Positions 31,907 through 40,959 of a DNA stretch of 64,000 nucleotides are shown one piece after another. The notes under the pieces were generated by a model that saw nothing but the letters and a program-made list of their open reading frames with translations, had not been told where the DNA came from and did not search any database. The translations under genes and the position numbers were made by a program. How positions within the stretch are numbered: the first letter of the stretch is position 1; each line of letters starts with the position of its first letter. The DNA comes from Aminobacter sp. HY435 (GTDB lineage: Bacteria > Pseudomonadota > Alphaproteobacteria > Rhizobiales > Rhizobiaceae): contig NZ_JANKZL010000009.1 in NCBI RefSeq assembly GCF_027568395.1, forward strand, positions 213,387 to 277,386, written 5' to 3'.

Positions 31907-33025
31907 ATGCATCTTAAACGTTCAATCGGCGCGCTTCTGGCGCTGTCGCTCAGCGCCGGCGTGGCATTCGCCGACGACATCACCATCGCCGTCGTCGGCC
32001 CGATGACCGGCCAGCTCGCCAATATCGGCGACCAGTTCAAGCAGGGTGCCGAGGCTGCGGCCAAGGCGATCAACGAAAAAGGCGGCGTTGACGGCCGCAT
32101 GATCAAGCTTTCGATCGAAGACGACGTCTGCGATCCCAAGCAGGCGGTTTCCGTTGCCAACCGCATTGTCGCCAACGGCATCAATTTCATCGATGGCCAC
32201 GCCTGCTCGGGTTCGAGCATTCCGGCTTCCGCCGTCTACGCGGAGAGTGGCGCGGTGATGATGTCGCCGGCTTCCTCCAACCCGGTCCTGACCGATGATG
32301 CCGCCGCCAAGGGCTGGCCGACGATCATGCGCCTCTACACGCGCGACGATGCACAGGGCGCCTTCATCGGTCCGTGGATCGCCAAGCAGTACGCCGGCAA
32401 GAACGTCGTCATCCTGCACGACAAGAGCGCCTATGGTCAGGGCGTCGCCGACGCCGTCAGGAAGACCATGAACGACGCAGGCCTCAAGGAGATCCTCTAT
32501 GAAGGCCTGAACGCCGGCGAGAAGGACTATTCCGCGCTCGTCACCAAGCTCAAGGAGCTCAAGGCTGACGTCGTCTATTTCGGCGGCTACCATCCCGAGG
32601 CCGGCCTGATGTTGCGCCAGTCGGCCGAGCAGGGCTTCAAGTATCAGCTCATCATGCCCGACTCGATCGCTTCGCCCGAATTCTGGCAGATCGCCGGCCC
32701 CGCTGGTGAAGGCACGATGTTCGTGTTCCCGTCCGACCCGCAGGCCAAGCCTGAAGCCAAGGAAGCCGTCGAGAAGATCAAGGCTGGCGGCTTCGTGCCG
32801 GAAGGCTTCACGCTGTTCTCCTACGCCACCATCCAGGCATTTGCCGAAGGCATCAAGCGCGCCGGTTCGGATGATCCGGCAAAGGTTGCCGCCGCCCTCA
32901 AGGACGGCCAGCCGATCAGCACCGTCGTTGGCGACGTCGTCTTCGACGAGAAGGGCGATCTCAAGAACGCCAGCTACGACATCAACCAGTGGCACGACGG
33001 CAAGTACGCGCCGATCAAGCAGTAA
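31907..33025 (+). CDS. branched-chain amino acid ABC transporter substrate-binding protein
   Basis: Periplasmic binding protein of 372 residues, Leu/Ile/Val (LivJ/BraC) type. Signal peptide MHLKRSIGALLALSLSAGVAFA-DD, then ITIAVVGPMTGQLANIGDQF and the type I periplasmic-binding fold. Conserved elements include IEDDVCDPKQAVSVANRIV, HACSGSSIPAS and YGQGVADAVRKTMNDAG. ATG at 31907 has a GGAGGGAAAAG ribosome binding site. No permease or ATPase genes are adjacent; in rhizobia BraC is also encoded apart from braDEFG. It lies near the leucine catabolic operon, which is suggestive only. Confidence 0.93.
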   Translation: MHLKRSIGALLALSLSAGVAFADDITIAVVGPMTGQLANIGDQFKQGAEAAAKAINEKGGVDGRMIKLSIEDDVCDPKQAVSVANRIVANGINFIDGHACSGSSIPASAVYAESGAVMMSPASSNPVLTDDAAAKGWPTIMRLYTRDDAQGAFIGPWIAKQYAGKNVVILHDKSAYGQGVADAVRKTMNDAGLKEILYEGLNAGEKDYSALVTKLKELKADVVYFGGYHPEAGLMLRQSAEQGFKYQLIMPDSIASPEFWQIAGPAGEGTMFVFPSDPQAKPEAKEAVEKIKAGGFVPEGFTLFSYATIQAFAEGIKRAGSDDPAKVAAALKDGQPISTVVGDVVFDEKGDLKNASYDINQWHDGKYAPIKQ

Positions 33026-33046
33026 TCTGGGTCACATCGAGTTTTC

Positions 33047-33080
33047 AATGGCCGGGCATGTCCCGGCCATTGTCGTTTTG
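33047..33080 (+). terminator. terminator-like hairpin after the binding-protein gene
   Basis: Perfect 10-bp stem AATGGCCGGG (33047-33056) / CCCGGCCATT (33062-33071) with a 5-base loop; four T follow after a short gap. Confidence 0.65.
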
Positions 33081-33176
33081 GCAAGGTTGGCGCAGACTAC
33101 GGGCATTCGCACACTGAAGCTGAACAAAGGTCCGTTCCGGCGGAGTGTGAGAGTCATTTGAGGGAGGAATTAAGCT

Positions 33177-33833
33177 ATGAGCCTGCGTATCAATGACACC
33201 GCGCCCGATTTCAAGGCCGACACCACCGAAGGCCCGATCAGCTTTCACGACTGGATCGGCGATGGCTATGCGGTGCTGTTTTCCCATCCGAAGGACTTCA
33301 CGCCGGTGTGCACCACCGAGCTCGGCTACATGGCCGGCATGAAGGCCGATTTTGCCAAGCGCAATGCCAAGATGATCGGCATTTCGGTCGATCCCGTCGA
33401 AAACCACCACAAGTGGAAGGCCGACATCGAAAAGCTGTCCGGCAACAAGGTCGACTACCCGATGATCGGCGATCCGAACCTCGCCGTCGCAAAACTCTAC
33501 GACATGCTGCCCGCCAGCGCCGGCGACAGCTCGGAAGGGCGCACGCCCGCCGACAACGCCACCGTGCGGTCGGTGTTCGTCATCGGCCCGGACAAGAAGG
33601 TCAAGCTGACCCTGACCTATCCGATGTCGACCGGTCGCAACTTCGACGAGATCCTGCGCGCGCTGGATTCGATCCAGCTGACCGCCAAGTATCAGGTGGC
33701 AACGCCGGTGCAGTGGAAGCAGGGTGACGACGTCATCGTCACCGCCGCTGTCTCCGACGAAGACGCCATCAAGCGCTTTGGCTCGTTCGAGCGTGTGCTG
33801 CCCTATCTGCGCAAGACCAAGCAGCCGAGCTGA
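33177..33833 (+). CDS. 1-Cys peroxiredoxin (Prx6 type)
   Basis: Thiol peroxidase that reduces hydrogen peroxide and alkyl hydroperoxides. 218 residues, as expected for the Prx6 group. The peroxidatic cysteine is Cys45 in KDFTPVCTTELG; no second cysteine exists in the protein, so it is a true 1-Cys enzyme and needs an external thiol. Further signatures are SVDPVENHHKWKADIEKL, YPMSTGRNFDEILRALDSIQ and the C-terminal dimerisation part VATPVQWKQGDDVIV. It is monocistronic: a terminator-like hairpin precedes it and a bidirectional one follows. Confidence 0.96.
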   Translation: MSLRINDTAPDFKADTTEGPISFHDWIGDGYAVLFSHPKDFTPVCTTELGYMAGMKADFAKRNAKMIGISVDPVENHHKWKADIEKLSGNKVDYPMIGDPNLAVAKLYDMLPASAGDSSEGRTPADNATVRSVFVIGPDKKVKLTLTYPMSTGRNFDEILRALDSIQLTAKYQVATPVQWKQGDDVIVTAAVSDEDAIKRFGSFERVLPYLRKTKQPS

Positions 33834-33853
33834 CGGGAAGACCACCGCTCACG

Positions 33854-33882
33854 ACAAAGCCGCGCCGTTGGCGCGGCTTTGT
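33854..33882. terminator. bidirectional terminator between peroxiredoxin and YitT genes
   Basis: Perfect 13-bp stem ACAAAGCCGCGCC (33854-33866) / GGCGCGGCTTTGT (33870-33882) with a 3-base loop in the convergent gap. T-rich ends occur on both strands. Confidence 0.8.
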
Positions 33883-33885
33883 GTG

Positions 33886-34518
33886 TCAGCTCATGCCGAC
33901 ATAGCGGCCCGGGCGATGATTGATCGCAATGATCAGGTTGAGCACCGCAGCGCCCACGACCGACAGCGCAACCTTGTCGAGATCGATGTAGAACGCAGAC
34001 ACGACAAGGATGGTCAGGTCGACGGCGAGTTGGAAGTAGCCGGCGCGAATGCCGTAATTGTCCTGCAGATAGAGCGCCAGGATGTTGAAGCCGCCAAGCC
34101 CGGCGCGGTGGCGGAACAGAACCAGCAGTCCCATGCCCATCAGTCCGCCACCGGCAATGGCCGCATACAGCGGGTTGAGAAGCCCGATGCCGATCCAGTC
34201 CGGCGTCAGCCGCGACAACACCGAAATCAGCGCCACTGCCGCAAACGTCCTGATGGCGAAGGGCCAGCCCATGCGCTTCACCGCGAGATAATAGAACGGC
34301 AGGTTGATGACGAAGAACACCGCGCCGAAGCCGTAGCCGGTGACATACTGGATCAACAGCGCCAGTCCGGCCGAGCTTCCGGTGATCAGTCCGGCATGGG
34401 TGTAGAGCACCAGGCCCAGCGCTACGAACATGGTGCCTGTCAGCAGCGCCAGCACGTCTTCATAGAGCCCGTGCGGTACTGAATCGCTGTTGGTGTCGGT
34501 CACGGCTACGCCTGTCAT
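33886..34518 (-). CDS. YitT-family membrane protein
   Basis: Integral membrane protein of 210 residues with five to six helices, for example VLALLTGTMFVALGLVLYTH and FGAVFFVINLPFYYLAVKRM. These and the GLITGSSAGLALLIQYVTGY segment match the YitT/YczE-like group of uncharacterised transporters. ATG at 34518 is preferred to a TTG 13 codons upstream. It is the last minus-strand gene after mccA, 93 bp away, so it could be read from the leucine operon, though no functional link is known. Confidence 0.82.
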   Translation of the reverse strand: MTGVAVTDTNSDSVPHGLYEDVLALLTGTMFVALGLVLYTHAGLITGSSAGLALLIQYVTGYGFGAVFFVINLPFYYLAVKRMGWPFAIRTFAAVALISVLSRLTPDWIGIGLLNPLYAAIAGGGLMGMGLLVLFRHRAGLGGFNILALYLQDNYGIRAGYFQLAVDLTILVVSAFYIDLDKVALSVVGAAVLNLIIAINHRPGRYVGMS

Positions 34519-34611
34519 GATTTGCTGCGGTGCAGCATTAGTACGTCCGCCGGACAAGCGAAACCGCTATTCGGCCGGATCTGCCATGCGAAAATCGCAA
34601 TACTTCGGCTT

Positions 34612-36567
34612 CTATTCCTCGAAGCGCACCAGCACCGTCCCGTCGGTAACCTGCGCACCCTCGTTGGCGATGTCCTGGATCACACCGTCATGGGTCGCGG
34701 TGATGGTATGCTCCATCTTCATCGCTTCGAGCACCAGCAGCGGCTGGCCCTTGGTCACCTTGTCGCCCTTGGCGGCGCGCACCAGCTTGACCAGGCCCGG
34801 CATCGGCGCGCGCATGCTCGACGTGCCTTCGCCGATCTCGGCGGCACGGGCGAAGGGATCGCTGATGGCGAAGTCGAACGAGCGGCCGTTTTCGAACACC
34901 GTGACGTGACCCGGCCATGCCGCGACGATAGCAGTCGCATCGCTCGCGCCCGCTGCAAGCACGAAGGCCTCGCCGCCTTCCGGCCTGACGTCGAAACGTC
35001 CGTCTGGCCGCGCCGTGATGTGAGCGACGATATCGGCGCCGCCAAATGACAGCGTCGCCCGCCGCGCCAGCGGGTTGAAATGGGCGTAGCCGGTGAGGCC
35101 CGACCAGGGATCGTCCGAAGGGGTTGGTGCCAGCGCGCCGGTAGCCGCCAGGGCGGCCAGCGCGATCGCCCGGCTGCTCGGTGGCGCGGTGACGGTCAGT
35201 TCGTCCTGCTTGCGCCCGATCAGGCCGGTGTCGACATCGCCCGAAGCGAAGTCGACGTCACGGGCAAGGGCTGCCAGGAACGCTGCATTGGTCGTCGACC
35301 CCGCCACTTCGGTGCGTGTGACCGCATCGGCCAGGGCTTCGAGTGCGGTGGCGCGGTTCGGCCCGTGCGTCACCACCTTGGCGATCATCGGGTCGTAGAA
35401 CGGCGAGATCGCATCGCCCTGGCGCACGCCGGTTTCAACACGGATTTCGGTGCCCGGCGCGGCTTCGCTCGGGAAGCTGAGGTGATGCATCGTACCGATC
35501 GCCGGCAGGAAGCCCTTGGCAGGGTCCTCGGCGTAGAGACGTGCTTCGAAGGCGTGGCCATCGAGCTCGATGCCGTCCTGCGCCAGTGGCAATTCCTCGC
35601 CAGCGGCAACACGCAACTGCCACTCGACCAGATCGACGCCGGTCACCATCTCGGTCACGGGATGCTCGACCTGCAGGCGTGTGTTCATTTCCATGAACCA
35701 GAACCGGTCCGGTTTCAGCCCATCCGAGGCGTCGACGATGAACTCGATCGTGCCCGCTCCGGAATATTTGATCGCCTTGGCGGCCTTCACCGCTGCCCCG
35801 GTCATCGCCGCCCGCAATTCGGCCGTCATGCCGGGGGCAGGGGCTTCCTCGATCACCTTCTGATGGCGGCGTTGTGCCGAGCAGTCGCGCTCGAACAGGT
35901 GCACGGCATTGCCAAAATTGTCGCCGAACACCTGCACTTCGATATGGCGCGGCTTGTCGACATATTTTTCGACCAGCACGCGGTCGTCGCCGAAGGCCGC
36001 CTTTGCCTCGCGCCGCGCGCCCGACAGCGCGTCGGCGAAGTCGTCGGGATGGTCGACCCGGCGCATGCCCTTGCCGCCGCCGCCGGCGCGCGCCTTGATC
36101 AGCACGGGGTAGCCGATCTCGCGCGCCTTGCTGGCGAGGATGACAATTTCCTGCGCCTCGCCGTGATAGCCGGGAACGACGGGCACGCCGGCCTTTTCCA
36201 TCAGTCTCTTGGCCGCGTCCTTGAGGCCCATGGCGCGTATCGAAGCCGCCGACGGGCCGATGAAGACAAGGCCGGCCTCTGTCACCTGGTCGACGAAATC
36301 GGGGTTTTCCGACAGGAAGCCGTAGCCTGGATGGATGGCTTCCGCACCCGTCGCCTTGGCGGCAGCGATGATGACGTCGCCGCGCAGATAGCTCTCTGCG
36401 ACCGGCGAGCCGCCGATGTGCACGGCTTCGTCGGCCGTGGCGACATGCAGGGCGCGTGCGTCCGCGTCCGAGTAGACGGCTACCGTCTTCACGCCCATCT
36501 GGCGGGCGGTGCGAATCACGCGGCAGGCGATTTCGCCCCTGTTGGCGATGAGGATCTTCGAGAACAT
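34612..36567 (-). CDS. mccA: methylcrotonyl-CoA carboxylase alpha (biotin) subunit
   Basis: Biotin carboxylase plus biotin-carrier subunit of acyl-CoA carboxylase; in leucine breakdown it carboxylates 3-methylcrotonyl-CoA. 651 residues: biotin carboxylase domain from MFSKILIANRGEIACRVIRT, ATP-grasp loop ARAGGGGKGMR (about residues 160-170), catalytic EMNTRLQVEHPVTE (near 287-300), a linker domain, and the biotinyl domain with the biotin-attachment motif LVLEAMKMEHTI at the C-terminus. A much longer frame continues upstream through mccB, but that part is an antisense-like shadow; the real start is at 36567, 14 bp after the mccB stop. The assignment to methylcrotonyl-CoA instead of acetyl- or propionyl-CoA rests on the adjacent ivd and mccB genes. 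Confidence 0.93.
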   Translation of the reverse strand: MFSKILIANRGEIACRVIRTARQMGVKTVAVYSDADARALHVATADEAVHIGGSPVAESYLRGDVIIAAAKATGAEAIHPGYGFLSENPDFVDQVTEAGLVFIGPSAASIRAMGLKDAAKRLMEKAGVPVVPGYHGEAQEIVILASKAREIGYPVLIKARAGGGGKGMRRVDHPDDFADALSGARREAKAAFGDDRVLVEKYVDKPRHIEVQVFGDNFGNAVHLFERDCSAQRRHQKVIEEAPAPGMTAELRAAMTGAAVKAAKAIKYSGAGTIEFIVDASDGLKPDRFWFMEMNTRLQVEHPVTEMVTGVDLVEWQLRVAAGEELPLAQDGIELDGHAFEARLYAEDPAKGFLPAIGTMHHLSFPSEAAPGTEIRVETGVRQGDAISPFYDPMIAKVVTHGPNRATALEALADAVTRTEVAGSTTNAAFLAALARDVDFASGDVDTGLIGRKQDELTVTAPPSSRAIALAALAATGALAPTPSDDPWSGLTGYAHFNPLARRATLSFGGADIVAHITARPDGRFDVRPEGGEAFVLAAGASDATAIVAAWPGHVTVFENGRSFDFAISDPFARAAEIGEGTSSMRAPMPGLVKLVRAAKGDKVTKGQPLLVLEAMKMEHTITATHDGVIQDIANEGAQVTDGTVLVRFEE

Positions 36568-36581
36568 TGCTTGATCCCCCA

Positions 36582-38189
36582 TCACATCCTGAACACGCCG
36601 AACTTGGTGTCGGCGACAGGCGCGTTGAGCGCTGCCGACAGGCTCAGTGCCAGCACCTCGCGCGTCTTGGCCGGGTCGATGATGCCGTCGTCCCAAAGCC
36701 GCGCCGACGAATAGAGCGGGTGCCCCTCGCGCTCGTATTTCTCGAGGATCGGGGCGCGGAATTCGGCCTCTTCCTCCTTCGACCAGCTGCCGCCCTTGCG
36801 CTCGATGCCCTCGCGCTTGACCATGGCGAGCACGGTTGCTGCCTGTTCGCCGCCCATCACCGAGATGCGGGCGTTCGGCCACATCCACAGGAAACGCGGC
36901 GAATAGGCCCGCCCACACATGCCGTAATTGCCGGCACCAAACGAGCCGCCGATGATGATGGTCACCTTCGGCACCTGCGCTGTCGCCACCGCCGTCACCA
37001 GCTTGGCGCCGTCCTTGGCGATGCCGCCGGCCTCGTATTTCGCCCCCACCATGAAGCCGGTGATGTTCTGCAGGAAGACCAGCGGGATCTTGCGTTGGCA
37101 GCACAGCTCGATGAAATGCGCGCCCTTCAGCGCGCTCTCGGAAAACAGCACGCCATTGTTGGCGATGATGCCGACCGGCATGCCGTGGATATGGGCAAAG
37201 CCGGTGACCAGCGTGGTGCCGTAGTTCTGCTTGAACTCGTCGAACTCGGAGCCGTCGACAACGCGCGCGATCACCTCGCGCACATCGTAAGGCTGGCGCA
37301 GGTCCGCGGGGATGACGCCATAGACCTCTTCCGGCGCATGAACAGGCGGAATCGATTTCTTGAGGACGAGCCCGATGTCCTTCTTCCGATTCAGGTTTTT
37401 GACGATGCGCCGGACGATCGCCAAAGCGTGTTCGTCGTCGACAGCATAGTGGTCGGCGACACCGGAGACGCGCGTGTGCAGGTCCGCTCCGCCGAGTTCC
37501 TCGGCGCTCACGTCCTCGCCGGTCGCCGCCTTCACCAGTGGTGGGCCGGCCAGGAAGATGGTCGCCTGGTTGCGCACCATGACCGTCTCGTCCGACATCG
37601 CCGGCACGTAGGCACCGCCTGCCGTGCACGAGCCCATGACGCAGGCGATCTGTGGAATGCAGGCAGCGCTCATGTTGGCCTGGTTGAAGAAGATGCGGCC
37701 GAAATGGTCGCGGTCGGGAAAGACCTCGTCCTGGTTGGGCAGGTTCGCCCCGCCGGAGTCGACGAGATAGATGCAGGGCAGATTGTTCTGCAGTGCGATC
37801 TCCTGCGCCCTGAGGTGCTTCTTCACCGTCAGCGGATAATAGGTCCCGCCTTTCACCGTGGCGTCATTGACCACAACCATGACCTCGGTGCCCTCGACGC
37901 GGCCGATGCCGGCGATCACGCCGGCGGAAGCGATGTCGCCGCCATAGAGCCCCCAGGCCGCGAACTGGCCGACCTCGAGGAAGGGCGAGCCGGCGTCGAG
38001 CAGCTGCGCCAGCCTTTCACGCGGCAAAAGCTTGCCGCGCGAGGTATGCCGCTTGCGCGCATCCTCCGAACCGCCGCGCTCCACATGCTGTGCCTTCTCC
38101 TTGATGTCGGCCACCAGCGTTCGCAGCCGCGCGGCATTGGCCTTGAAGCTTTCGGAGGAGGGGGAGAGCTGGGAATGGAGCGTCGGCAT
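36582..38189 (-). CDS. mccB: methylcrotonyl-CoA carboxylase beta (carboxyltransferase) subunit
   Basis: Carboxyltransferase subunit of 535 residues. Two crotonase-fold halves are visible. The N-terminal half has [39 protein letters not shown] and [20 protein letters not shown], the last typical of MCC beta. The C-terminal half has [38 protein letters not shown] and [18 protein letters not shown] at 38189 has an AGAGGAA ribosome binding site. The gene follows vapC by 117 bp and precedes mccA by 14 bp. Together with ivd it converts isovaleryl-CoA to methylglutaconyl-CoA. Confidence 0.95.
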   Translation of the reverse strand: MPTLHSQLSPSSESFKANAARLRTLVADIKEKAQHVERGGSEDARKRHTSRGKLLPRERLAQLLDAGSPFLEVGQFAAWGLYGGDIASAGVIAGIGRVEGTEVMVVVNDATVKGGTYYPLTVKKHLRAQEIALQNNLPCIYLVDSGGANLPNQDEVFPDRDHFGRIFFNQANMSAACIPQIACVMGSCTAGGAYVPAMSDETVMVRNQATIFLAGPPLVKAATGEDVSAEELGGADLHTRVSGVADHYAVDDEHALAIVRRIVKNLNRKKDIGLVLKKSIPPVHAPEEVYGVIPADLRQPYDVREVIARVVDGSEFDEFKQNYGTTLVTGFAHIHGMPVGIIANNGVLFSESALKGAHFIELCCQRKIPLVFLQNITGFMVGAKYEAGGIAKDGAKLVTAVATAQVPKVTIIIGGSFGAGNYGMCGRAYSPRFLWMWPNARISVMGGEQAATVLAMVKREGIERKGGSWSKEEEAEFRAPILEKYEREGHPLYSSARLWDDGIIDPAKTREVLALSLSAALNAPVADTKFGVFRM

Positions 38190-38306
38190 TTTTCCTCTTG
38201 GAGTGATACCCATGCGCAGTCGCGCCCAAGGCGCGAAGCAGTCATGGTGGTGACGAATCTAACGCACTAGCCTCGTAAATTTGGCGAAGTCCAGCATCGT
38301 CTGGCC

Positions 38307-38684
38307 CTAACGTATGACCTCTATCCTGCAGCCGACGTCGAGGTCGGCCCATTTCCTGTCAGCGGTGACAGCCGTTCGTTCCGTCAGTATCGCCAGCGCC
38401 AGGCAGGCGCGGTCGCCCAGCGACAGGCCCTTGTGTTTGGTGTCGGCGCGCAGCTTGCCTGCAAGCCTTGCAAGCTCATGGTCGAATGGCATCACGTCGA
38501 GATTGAGTCCGTCGCAACGCCGTTCGGCGAGTTCGGGCGCCAGGCCCTTGTCGATCTGCTTGGCGACGATCTCGGTGACATTCACGGCTGACACCATGCT
38601 CGTCGTGAAAAGCCCGTGCACCTGGTCGCCGCCGGGCTCCTTGAACAGGAAGGCAAGCACGGCCGAACTGTCGAGCACCGTCAT
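38307..38684 (-). CDS. VapC-like PIN-domain toxin
   Basis: Predicted RNase toxin of a type II toxin-antitoxin pair, 125 residues. PIN-domain acidic residues are visible: Asp5 in TVLDSSAVLAFLF, Glu in AVNVTEIVAK (about residue 37), Asp in LSLGDRACLALA and Asp in TAVTADRKWADL. All four catalytic acids are kept, so it should be active. Its ATG overlaps the stop of the antitoxin gene by 4 bp (ATGA), normal for such pairs. The pair sits inside the leucine catabolic operon between ivd and mccB. Confidence 0.88.
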   Translation of the reverse strand: MTVLDSSAVLAFLFKEPGGDQVHGLFTTSMVSAVNVTEIVAKQIDKGLAPELAERRCDGLNLDVMPFDHELARLAGKLRADTKHKGLSLGDRACLALAILTERTAVTADRKWADLDVGCRIEVIR

Positions 38685-39019
38685 TCCTCGCCCCACATCG
38701 CGCGGCGCTCGGCCAGGAATTCGTCGACCACGCTTTCGCCGGGCTTCTTGTACTTCGACACTTCATCCTGGATACGCCGCAGGTTCTCTTGATACGAAAC
38801 GAGGTGCAGCACCCCGTCTTCCACATGGGCGAGGATGTCGTCGCCGGGTTTGATGCCCATTTCCTCGCGCATGGCAGCGGGAATGACGATGCGGCCGCCA
38901 TCGCCCACGCGCAGGCGCTCGAACTTCGGCGGCTTGCGCAGCAACTCTTCCCTGATCCTGGAGCTATATGGCTTCTGCGGCTCCTCGGCGAAGCCTTCGG
39001 GTGTCTCTGGCTCAGTCAT
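38681..39019 (-). CDS. AbrB/SpoVT-type antitoxin
   Basis: 112 residues with a swapped-hairpin DNA-binding domain in the middle (RVGDGGRIVIPAAMREEMGI followed by KPGDDILAHVEDGVLHLVS) and a charged C-terminal tail that would bind and neutralise the PIN toxin. The N-terminal 38 residues are a variable, charged extension. It is translationally coupled to the toxin gene and lies 71 bp downstream of ivd. Such antitoxins usually autoregulate their promoter, so this gap may hold a separate promoter. Confidence 0.88.
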   Translation of the reverse strand: MTEPETPEGFAEEPQKPYSSRIREELLRKPPKFERLRVGDGGRIVIPAAMREEMGIKPGDDILAHVEDGVLHLVSYQENLRRIQDEVSKYKKPGESVVDEFLAERRAMWGEE

Positions 39020-39090
39020 GGCATGAACCTCGATCTGTGGCAGAAAGTGAAATTATGCCATGGAAGGTGAGATGCGGCAAATGAGCGTCG

Positions 39091-40254
39091 TCACACGCTT
39101 TCCGCCATGATCTCGCGGCCGATCAGCCAGCGCCGGATTTCGCTGGTGCCGGCGCCGATCTCGTAGAGTTTTGCGTCGCGCAGCAGCCGCCCGGTCGGGT
39201 AGTCGTTGATGTAGCCGTTGCCGCCGAGCAGTTGCAGCGCATCGAGCGCCATCTGCGTTGCCTTCTCCGCCGCAAACAGCACGCAGCCGGCGGCGTCCTT
39301 GCGCGACGTCTGGCCTCGGTCGCAGGCGGCGGCCACCGCATAGACATAGGCGCGAGCGGCATTCATCGTCGAATACATGTCGGCGAGCTTGCCCTGCACC
39401 AGCTGGAACTCGCCGATCGGCTGGCCGAACTGCTTGCGGTCATGCACGTAGGGCACCGCCACATCCATGCACGCCGCCATGATGCCGATCGGCCCGCCGG
39501 CCAGCACCACGCGCTCGTAGTCGAGGCCGGACATAAGCACTTCGACGCCGCGGCCCTCCTCATGTAGCACGTTCTCGAACGGCACCTCGACGTTGTCGAA
39601 CACCAGTTCGCCGGTGTTCGAGCCGCGCATGCCGAGCTTGTCGAGCTTCTGCGCCACCGAAAAACCCTTCATCGTCTTTTCGATGATGAAGGCGGTGATG
39701 CCACGCGATTTGCGGTCGGGATCGGTCTTGGCATAGACCACCAGCGTGTCAGCGTCTGGCCCGTTGGTGATCCACATCTTCGAGCCGTTGAGCACATAGA
39801 CATCGTTGCGCTTCTCGGCCCGCAAACGCAACGACACGACGTCGGAGCCGGAGCCGCTTTCCGACATGGCCAGCGCGCCGACATTTTCGCCCGAGCACAG
39901 CTTGGGCAAGTACTGCGCCTTCTGCTCCGGCGTGCCCCAGCGCTTGATCTGGTTGACGCACAGGTTCGAGTGCGCGCCATAGGACAGGCCGACAGAGGCC
40001 GAGGCGCGGGAGATTTCCTCGACCGCGACGACATGGGCGACATAGCCCATTTCCGAGCCGCCATACTCGCCTTCGGCGGTGATGCCGAGCAGGCCGAGGG
40101 CACCGAGTTCCTGCCACAGATGGGCTGGGAATTCGTTCGAGCGGTCGATGTCTGCGGCGATCGGCGCGATGCGCTCCTGGGCGAAGCGCCTGACCATCTC
40201 GCGCAGGCTGTCTATGTCCTCACCGAGCCCGAAGTTCAGCGTCTTGTCGTACAT
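39091..40254 (-). CDS. ivd: isovaleryl-CoA dehydrogenase
   Basis: FAD enzyme that oxidises isovaleryl-CoA to 3-methylcrotonyl-CoA in leucine breakdown, passing electrons to ETF. 387 residues, the family norm. Acyl-CoA dehydrogenase signatures: [20 protein letters not shown] (FAD/substrate), [11 protein letters not shown], and the C-terminal [20 protein letters not shown]. The catalytic-base position specific to isovaleryl-CoA dehydrogenases is the Glu in [18 protein letters not shown] at 40254 has a GGAGG ribosome binding site. The start lies inside the 3' end of the TetR gene (35-bp overlap), so expression is coupled to the regulator. Confidence 0.95.
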   Translation of the reverse strand: MYDKTLNFGLGEDIDSLREMVRRFAQERIAPIAADIDRSNEFPAHLWQELGALGLLGITAEGEYGGSEMGYVAHVVAVEEISRASASVGLSYGAHSNLCVNQIKRWGTPEQKAQYLPKLCSGENVGALAMSESGSGSDVVSLRLRAEKRNDVYVLNGSKMWITNGPDADTLVVYAKTDPDRKSRGITAFIIEKTMKGFSVAQKLDKLGMRGSNTGELVFDNVEVPFENVLHEEGRGVEVLMSGLDYERVVLAGGPIGIMAACMDVAVPYVHDRKQFGQPIGEFQLVQGKLADMYSTMNAARAYVYAVAAACDRGQTSRKDAAGCVLFAAEKATQMALDALQLLGGNGYINDYPTGRLLRDAKLYEIGAGTSEIRRWLIGREIMAESV

Positions 40255-40864
40255 GCCGGTCCTCCGCATTGGTCTTGGCGCCGGTCAGGCGCATCGTCAT
40301 GGCAAGGTAAGTCGTGGTCACTTCATCGACCGACAGCCTCTCATCGGGACGAAACCAGACGATGACACCCGTGATCATCTGGATGATCGCCATCGCCGTC
40401 AGGCCGGTGTCGTCGACCTCCAGCACGCCAGCGTCCGCGCCATCGCGCAGGATGGTCCTGAGCTCCTTTTCGTAGGCCGTGCGGAGCTTGAGGATGCTGG
40501 TCAGATTATCGCGCGAAAGGCTGCGCAATTCCATGTTCGAGACATGGGTGGCGTGTCGGCGCTCGACGTGGAAACGGATGTGGTTGGCGACAAAGCTGGT
40601 CAGCCGCGCCACCGGATCGTCATTATCAGGGCGGGCGCTTTCCCAGGTGGCGGCCAGCTCTTCCATGTGCTCGCGCATCAGCGTGTGGAGCAGGTCTTCC
40701 TTGGTCGGGAAATAGCGGTACAGCGCCGCCGCTTGGACGCCGACTTCCGCCGCTAATTGGCGCATCGTCACGGCCTCATAGCCATGGCGTGCGATCAACT
40801 GCACGGCTGCGTCGCGCATCGCCGCTTCCGTCTTTTCGCCGTCCGAACCCGCCGTTCGCGCCAT
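40220..40864 (-). CDS. TetR-family regulator of the leucine operon
   Basis: 214 residues. Helix-turn-helix near the N-terminus: [20 protein letters not shown] followed by [20 protein letters not shown]; the rest is a helical ligand-binding domain, for which an acyl-CoA ligand would fit the context. The 3' end overlaps the start of ivd by 35 bp. A 30-bp near-perfect palindrome lies 23 bp upstream of its start, so it is probably autoregulated and controls the whole TetR-ivd-vapBC-mccBA transcript. It may be the equivalent of LiuQ-type regulators; this is inference. Confidence 0.88.
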   Translation of the reverse strand: MARTAGSDGEKTEAAMRDAAVQLIARHGYEAVTMRQLAAEVGVQAAALYRYFPTKEDLLHTLMREHMEELAATWESARPDNDDPVARLTSFVANHIRFHVERRHATHVSNMELRSLSRDNLTSILKLRTAYEKELRTILRDGADAGVLEVDDTGLTAMAIIQMITGVIVWFRPDERLSVDEVTTTYLAMTMRLTGAKTNAEDRHVRQDAELRAR

Positions 40865-40887
40865 TCAGCCATTCCTCCCGAATGGCC

Positions 40888-40917
40888 GAATTAATAAAAC
40901 GAACGTTTAATTAATTC
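40888..40917 (-). promoter_or_regulatory. palindromic operator upstream of the TetR-ivd operon
   Basis: Thirty-base palindrome with a single centre: outer arms GAATTAAT (40888-40895) and ATTAATTC (40910-40917), inner arms AAACG (40897-40901) and CGTTT (40904-40908). Only two symmetric base pairs fail. It stands out as AT-rich in a GC-rich region and occupies the expected promoter/operator position. Confidence 0.75.
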
Positions 40918-40959
40918 AAGGGGCGCGAATTGCGATCCGTGGATGGCCACAGATCTGCG

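Noticed and set aside
36567..37629. Apparent upstream extension of mccA giving a protein of about 1000 residues
   Set aside because: The extension overlaps mccB in another frame and has no family similarity; mccA starts naturally at 36567 with MFSKILIANRGE.
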